Source: Acinetobacter nosocomialis NIPH 2119 (GTDB lineage: Bacteria > Pseudomonadota > Gammaproteobacteria > Pseudomonadales > Moraxellaceae). Taken from it: a stretch of DNA of 64,000 nt. Position 1 is the first letter of the stretch. Each line of letters begins with the position of its first letter. The stretch is taken from contig NZ_KB849239.1 of assembly GCF_000368085.1 (NCBI RefSeq), forward strand, positions 1,082,269-1,146,268, in the 5' to 3' direction. The notes below the pieces were generated by a model. The model saw only the letters and a program-made list of their open reading frames with translations. It had not been told where the DNA came from and did no database searches. The translations under genes were made by a program, and so were the position numbers. Of this stretch, positions 59,385 to 64,000 are shown piece by piece.

Positions 59385-60800
59385 ATGACCTCATCTAATT
59401 TAAAACAATGGAATGATTTTATAGATGGATGTATCGACTTCCGTCCTAACGATGGTGTGTTTCGTATTGCACGTGACATGTTTACCGAGCCAGAACTATT
59501 TGACTTGGAAATGGAACTTATTTTTGAAAAAGTTTGGATTTACGCATGTCATGAAAGTGAAATTCCAAACAATCATGATTTCCTAACCGTTCAAATTGGC
59601 CGCCAACCGATTATTGTAAGCCGTGATGGTAAAGGCGAACTACATGCCATGGTTAATGCTTGTGAACACCGCGGTGCGACCTTAACACGCGTTGCTAAAG
59701 GCAATCAATCTACATTTACCTGCCCATTCCATGCTTGGTGTTATAAGTCAGATGGTCGCTTGGTTAAGGTAAAAGCGCCTAGTGAGTACTGTGAAGATTT
59801 TGATAAATCAAGCCGTGGTTTAAAACAAGGCCGTATTGCCAGCTATCGTGGATTTGTATTTGTCAGTCTTGATACTCAAGCAACAGATTCGCTAGAGGAC
59901 TTTTTAGGCGATGCAAAACTGTTCCTTGATTTAATGGTTAACCAGTCGCCAACAGGTGAACTCGAAGTATTACAAGGTAAGTCATCTTATACCTTTGCAG
60001 GTAACTGGAAGCTACAAAATGAAAATGGTTTAGATGGCTACCATGTCAGCACTGTTCACTATAACTATGTCTCTACAGTCCAACACCGCCAGCAAGTCAA
60101 TGCCTCAAAAGGTGAAGAACTCGATACACTTGACTATAGCAAGTTAGGTGCCGGTGACTCAGAAACTGACGATGGGTGGTTTAGTTTCAAAAATGGTCAT
60201 AGTGTTTTATTTAGTGACATGCCAAACCCAACAGTTCGTCCGGGCTACAGCACGGTTATGCCATATATGGTCGAAAAATATGGCGAAAAATATGCTGAAT
60301 GGGCAATGCATCGTTTAAGAAACTTGAACTTGTACCCTAGCCTATTTTTTATGGACCAGATTAGCTCACAACTTCGTATTGTTCGTCCTGTGGCATGGAA
60401 TAAAACCGAAGTCATTAGTCAGTGTATTGGCGTTAAAGGTGAATCTGCTGAAGCACGCCGTAACCGTATTCGCCAGTTTGAAGATTTCTTTAATGTGTCG
60501 GGCCTTGGTACACCAGATGATTTAGTTGAATTCCGTGAGCAACAAAAAGGTTTTCAGGCACGACTTGAACGTTGGAGCGATATCTCTCGTGGCTGTCAGT
60601 CTTGGGAATATGGCGCGACCAAAAATTCCCAAGATTTAGGCATTCAACCCGTTATTACTGGCCGTGAATTTACCCATGAAGGACTCTATGTAAATCAACA
60701 TGGACACTGGCAACGCCTAATGCTCGACGGCTTAAACAAAAAAGCGCTGAAAATGCAGGATATTACTTTTGAAAATAATGCCGTAATGGATGAGGTGTAA
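59385..60800 (+). CDS. antA: Anthranilate 1,2-dioxygenase large subunit
   Basis: 471 aa. Rieske oxygenase alpha subunit turning anthranilate into catechol with release of CO2 and ammonia. Rieske cluster: CEHRGATLTRVAKGNQ and CPFHAWCYKSDG. Mononuclear iron site: NENGLDGYHVSTVHYNY. Length equals AntA of A. baylyi as I recall (BenA is shorter, about 461), which with the flanking genes favours ant over ben. Confidence 0.9.
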   Translation: MTSSNLKQWNDFIDGCIDFRPNDGVFRIARDMFTEPELFDLEMELIFEKVWIYACHESEIPNNHDFLTVQIGRQPIIVSRDGKGELHAMVNACEHRGATLTRVAKGNQSTFTCPFHAWCYKSDGRLVKVKAPSEYCEDFDKSSRGLKQGRIASYRGFVFVSLDTQATDSLEDFLGDAKLFLDLMVNQSPTGELEVLQGKSSYTFAGNWKLQNENGLDGYHVSTVHYNYVSTVQHRQQVNASKGEELDTLDYSKLGAGDSETDDGWFSFKNGHSVLFSDMPNPTVRPGYSTVMPYMVEKYGEKYAEWAMHRLRNLNLYPSLFFMDQISSQLRIVRPVAWNKTEVISQCIGVKGESAEARRNRIRQFEDFFNVSGLGTPDDLVEFREQQKGFQARLERWSDISRGCQSWEYGATKNSQDLGIQPVITGREFTHEGLYVNQHGHWQRLMLDGLNKKALKMQDITFENNAVMDEV

Positions 60801-60802
60801 CC

Positions 60803-61294
60803 ATGTCACAAGAACTACATTTTGCTGTATCTCAGTTTTTGTACAAAAAAGCAGAACTTTGTGACGCTTATGACTGGGATGCCTACCTAGAGCTTTACGA
60901 TGAAGATAGTGAATATCATATTCCACAGTGGATTGATGACCATAACTATGTTCAAGATCCAAATCAGGGCTTGTCTTATATCTATTATGCGGACCGTACA
61001 GGCCTTGAAGACCGTGTATTCCGTATTCGTACCGGAAAAGCAGCATCTGCAACACCGTTACCACGTACTTTGCACAGCATAAACAATATTCGAGTTAAAA
61101 CACTGGAAGATGGTCTTATCGAAGCAAAAGTTGCATGGCAAACGCTTTATAACCGTCAAGGTTTAGAAGGCTGTTTTTACGGACATGCCACTTATCTTTT
61201 ACGTCAAACCGCTGATAGTTTCCGTATTCGTCGTCAGCACAGCATTTTGCTGAATGACAAAATTGATTCCGTTTTAGACTTTTATCACGTTTAA
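60803..61294 (+). CDS. antB: Anthranilate 1,2-dioxygenase small subunit
   Basis: 163-aa beta subunit with the cystatin-like fold: LYDEDSEYHIPQWIDDHNY and RTLHSINNIRV. GAGGTG lies before ATG 60803, two bases after antA. Confidence 0.9.
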   Translation: MSQELHFAVSQFLYKKAELCDAYDWDAYLELYDEDSEYHIPQWIDDHNYVQDPNQGLSYIYYADRTGLEDRVFRIRTGKAASATPLPRTLHSINNIRVKTLEDGLIEAKVAWQTLYNRQGLEGCFYGHATYLLRQTADSFRIRRQHSILLNDKIDSVLDFYHV

Positions 61295-61305
61295 GGGGAA
61301 TGAAA

Positions 61306-62334
61306 ATGGGACATTCAGTTGCACTTAACTTTGCCGATGGCAAAACCTTTTTTATTTCGGTAAATAAAGACGAATTGTTGCTTGATGCAGCAGTTCGTCA
61401 GGGAATTAACCTGCCGTTAGACTGCCGTGAAGGTGTTTGTGGTACCTGTCAGGGACAGTGTGAAACTGGTATTTATGAACAAGAATATGTCGATGAAGAT
61501 GCATTAAGTGAACGTGATTTGGCCGAACGAAAAATGTTAGCTTGCCAGACCCGTGTAAAATCAGATGCAGCTTTTTATTTCGATCATGATTCTGCTATTT
61601 GCAATGCTGGCGATACATTAAAAATTGAAACCAAAGTGACTGCGGTTGAGCTGGTTTCAGAAACAACAGCAATTTTACATCTTGATGCGAGCAGTCATGC
61701 TGAACAACTTCAGTTTTTACCTGGTCAATATGCTCGTTTGCAAATACCGAATACAGAAGACTGGCGCTCTTATTCTTTTGCAAATAGACCAAACGCAACC
61801 AATCAATTGCAATTTCTCATTCGCCTCTTGCCAGACGGTGTGATGAGTAATTACCTACGTGACCGTTGTCAGGTTGGACAAAGCTTACTTATTGAAGCAC
61901 CGCTTGGTAGTTTCTATTTACGTGAAGTAGAGCGACCACTGGTTTTTGTGGCGGGTGGAACAGGCTTATCGGCTTTCTTGGGAATGCTTGATAACTTGGT
62001 TGAGCAGCCTAACTCACCTGCCGTTCAGTTGTACTACGGCGTAAATAGTGAAACCGACTTGTGTGAACAACAGCGTTTACATGCCTATGCTGAACAGCTA
62101 CCAAACTTTAGTTATCACCCGATTGTGACTAAGGCAACAGAAACTTGGCAAGGTAAAGCAGGCTATATCCATGAGCACCTAAATAAAGATCAACTGGCCG
62201 AGCAGGCTTTTGATATGTATTTATGTGGCCCACCACCAATGATTGAAGCCGTAAAAAATTGGTTAGATGAGCAATCTTTGCAAAACTACCGTATTTACAG
62301 CGAGAAATTTTTACAGAGCAATACATCACGTTAA
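61306..62334 (+). CDS. antC: Anthranilate 1,2-dioxygenase reductase
   Basis: 342 aa. Plant-type ferredoxin domain (CREGVCGTCQGQCETG, then MLACQTRV) followed by FAD (RSYSFANRP) and NAD (FVAGGTGLSAFLGML) domains; passes electrons from NADH to AntA. The start at 61306 fits AAGGGG spacing better than ATG 61300. Confidence 0.92.
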   Translation: MGHSVALNFADGKTFFISVNKDELLLDAAVRQGINLPLDCREGVCGTCQGQCETGIYEQEYVDEDALSERDLAERKMLACQTRVKSDAAFYFDHDSAICNAGDTLKIETKVTAVELVSETTAILHLDASSHAEQLQFLPGQYARLQIPNTEDWRSYSFANRPNATNQLQFLIRLLPDGVMSNYLRDRCQVGQSLLIEAPLGSFYLREVERPLVFVAGGTGLSAFLGMLDNLVEQPNSPAVQLYYGVNSETDLCEQQRLHAYAEQLPNFSYHPIVTKATETWQGKAGYIHEHLNKDQLAEQAFDMYLCGPPPMIEAVKNWLDEQSLQNYRIYSEKFLQSNTSR

Positions 62335-62784
62335 AGTATAAATAGCTTAAAAATCACTAAACCTGAAATGATTCAATATACTCTTATAATGGGTATATTG
62401 AATTTTTGCAATTAAATTAAAAGTTTTTATATATCAATAATATAAATCAATAGATTCCGACAAAATAAATTGACCAGTTCGCTCGGATTTGCTATAAATT
62501 TTGATAGATCTTAAGGAATAAGATCATGATGAGATTAAGTTAAAGTACCTTTTATATCCCCCTATTCTATTTCTCGAATGTATTAAATTGATGGATAAAA
62601 TCCGACTTAAAAATTTGAGAAAATCATATTAATTAGCGGTTAAATTGGTCTGTATTTTGCTTATATCTCATTGTATTTTACGCGTAACTTAATTTTTTTA
62701 AGTGCCGTATTTACTTGATGTACAGCGAAGTTTTAAAGCTTTTGTAACACAGGTAAATACAGGAGTGAGCCAAAAGGGATATAT
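62335..62784. other. Gap before antR with ant-operon terminator
   Basis: The terminator is ATTCAATATAC (62371-62381) with GTATATTGAAT (62393-62403) followed by TTTT. The rest is AT-rich leader of antR; no gene seen. Confidence 0.6.
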
Positions 62785-63837
62785 ATGAACCAAGCCAACT
62801 CCCACGGACTCAATGGACGTCATTTTCAAAATGAGTCTATCTTTACTGATCATAATTTGGTGTTCGATCACCACGATTTAAGCGAAACCTGCCGAAATGT
62901 AGGCCAAATTTTTAAACCGCATGATCTTAAAATCTCTCATCAGAAGCGAGATTTCAGTGCAACTATGCACCATGTTAAAACAGGTGCGCTATCTATTAGT
63001 CGCTTAGAATATGGCGCAGATGTCATTATTGAACCAGATCATCTGGATAACTTTTACTTAATTCAAATTCCAACTCAAGGCTATGCAGAAATCGAGTTTG
63101 GTTCGCAAAAGTTTATTTCTTATTCTCAAGTTGCTTCTCTTATTTCACCTAAGCAATATTTACGTATGCGCTGGCACGCGAACTCACCGCAGCTCATTCT
63201 AAAAGTTTCAAAGGATGATTTTACATATCATTGCCGTCAACATATTGCTGATCCAGAAAATAACTTACTCGTTTTTGACCCAAAATTAGATTTTTCTACC
63301 CAAGGTGGAGCCTATTTTTTGCAGCTTGTTAGAACCTTAATGGATGCTTTAGCTTGTGAGCAGCACCCTCTCCATCATCCTTTAGCCTTTAAACAGTTTG
63401 AGTCAAATTTATTTAATGCACTCATTTATGGTCAGCCCAACAATGCATTACATAAGCTTGATCATTATAAAGAAAAAACCGTTTCTCCTTATTTTGTGAA
63501 GCGTACAGAAGCCTACATAAAAGAACATTTACATGAGCCGCTTAACGTCGAAATTCTGGCCGAGCATGCAGGCGTGAGCGTAAGAACCCTATTTACTGGT
63601 TTTAAAAATTATTTGGGGACCACCCCAATGTCTTATTTAAAAGAATTACGCTTTGAACAAGCTCATTTAGAGCTGATGCATAATGAACATCTATCGGTCA
63701 CTGACGTTGCATTTAAATGGGGATTTACTCACTTAGGTCGTTTTTCTCAAGAATATAAACGCCGTTATGGTGAGTTACCTTCGTCTACTCGCCGATCTGG
63801 TCACAGTGAAGGCTTAATTACTTCAACTTTTTCTTAA
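62785..63837 (+). CDS. antR: AraC/XylS-family activator of anthranilate degradation
   Basis: 350 aa. The N-terminal half is a cupin-like XylS sensor (HHVKTGALSISRLEYGADV, FYLIQIPTQGYAEIEFG). The C-terminal double helix-turn-helix is LNVEILAEHAGVSVRTLF and LSVTDVAFKWGFTHLGRFS. Located after antABC; the boxes before antA fit this family. Confidence 0.88.
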   Translation: MNQANSHGLNGRHFQNESIFTDHNLVFDHHDLSETCRNVGQIFKPHDLKISHQKRDFSATMHHVKTGALSISRLEYGADVIIEPDHLDNFYLIQIPTQGYAEIEFGSQKFISYSQVASLISPKQYLRMRWHANSPQLILKVSKDDFTYHCRQHIADPENNLLVFDPKLDFSTQGGAYFLQLVRTLMDALACEQHPLHHPLAFKQFESNLFNALIYGQPNNALHKLDHYKEKTVSPYFVKRTEAYIKEHLHEPLNVEILAEHAGVSVRTLFTGFKNYLGTTPMSYLKELRFEQAHLELMHNEHLSVTDVAFKWGFTHLGRFSQEYKRRYGELPSSTRRSGHSEGLITSTFS

Positions 63838-63850
63838 ACTAAAATAGATA

Positions 63851-63884
63851 AAAGCCTTTTATATTTGTTGATATAAAAGGCTTT
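63851..63884. terminator. Bidirectional terminator after antR
   Basis: A 14-bp perfect stem, AAAGCCTTTTATAT and ATATAAAAGGCTTT, with a 6-nt loop and T-run, between convergent genes. Confidence 0.9.
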
Positions 63885-63894
63885 TTTTTATGAT

Positions 63895-64000
63895 TTAAAA
63901 ATGATGGACATAACGAACTTGTAGTCGCGTACCTTCTGGTCGGTTTTCAGCATCTTGCTCAAAATATGCATTTGCAACCAAGTGATCATTTTTAGAAAAA
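63895..64000 (-). CDS. C-terminus of an outer-membrane beta-barrel protein (cut by window edge)
   Basis: 34 C-terminal residues are visible: [14 protein letters not shown], then a stretch ending LQVRYVHHF and stop. Alternating hydrophobic residues with a final Phe are the beta-signal of outer-membrane porins. Beside antABC it may be an aromatic-acid porin, but the family cannot be told from this piece. Confidence 0.6.
   Translation of the reverse strand, partial: FSKNDHLVANAYFEQDAENRPEGTRLQVRYVHHF

Overview
The window looks like chromosomal DNA of an Acinetobacter of the A. baumannii/calcoaceticus complex. It is AT-rich, carries an AdeB/AdeC multidrug efflux pair that reads as A. baumannii-type, and has Acinetobacter-style pqq, polyphosphate kinase, chaperone-usher pilus and anthranilate dioxygenase loci. 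A sequence closely matching the gammaproteobacterial XerC/XerD chromosome-dimer site (dif) lies at 4482-4510, so the window probably spans the replication terminus. Species assignment is from memory of family sequences, not a search.

Layout. 1-3900: 3' part of adeB, then adeC. 3900-6890: a gene-poor stretch with the dif-like site and an IS1202-type (ISNCY) insertion sequence. The IS sits with its 5-bp target duplication directly against the XerC arm. An almost 900-bp very AT-rich spacer follows. 6890-12660: a chaperone-usher pilus locus (mini-pilin, major pilin, chaperone, usher, tip adhesin). 12750-23410: an accessory region with a DUF4882-like exported protein, glutathione-dependent formaldehyde dehydrogenase, an orphan glycoside-hydrolase-like protein, a catalase-like lipoprotein, a duplicated unknown gene pair with a tiny CxxC protein between them, a phospholipase D/cardiolipin synthase-like enzyme, a uracil-DNA glycosylase-family protein and two small proteins. 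23989-28318: pqqABCDE plus an M19 dipeptidase. 28542-32699: ppk and a UshA-like lipoprotein.

32772-56479 is an iron-acquisition island of about 24 kb. It holds a Fur-fold regulator lacking the metal-binding residues, a TonB-dependent receptor, an orphan RND pump behind a near-perfect Fur box, DHB synthesis and activation genes (entA, entC, entE, entB), an Fes-type esterase, an MbtH protein, a 2383-residue dimodular NRPS (C-A-T-C-A-T-TE), an EntS-type exporter, an EntD-type phosphopantetheinyl transferase, and a DUF3325/DUF3649/PepSY membrane module. At least five Fur-box-like sites mark its promoters. The second NRPS adenylation domain carries the EntF serine code. The first has a different code with an extra acidic residue, so the product is predicted to be a catechol siderophore built from DHB-X-Ser units.

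56523-59162 encodes molybdate uptake (modABC) and a ModE-type regulator, with a recognisable ModE operator upstream of modA. 59385-63837 is antABC with its AraC/XylS-type regulator; two XylS/BenR-like boxes 21 bp apart precede antA. The window ends inside a reverse-strand outer-membrane beta-barrel gene.
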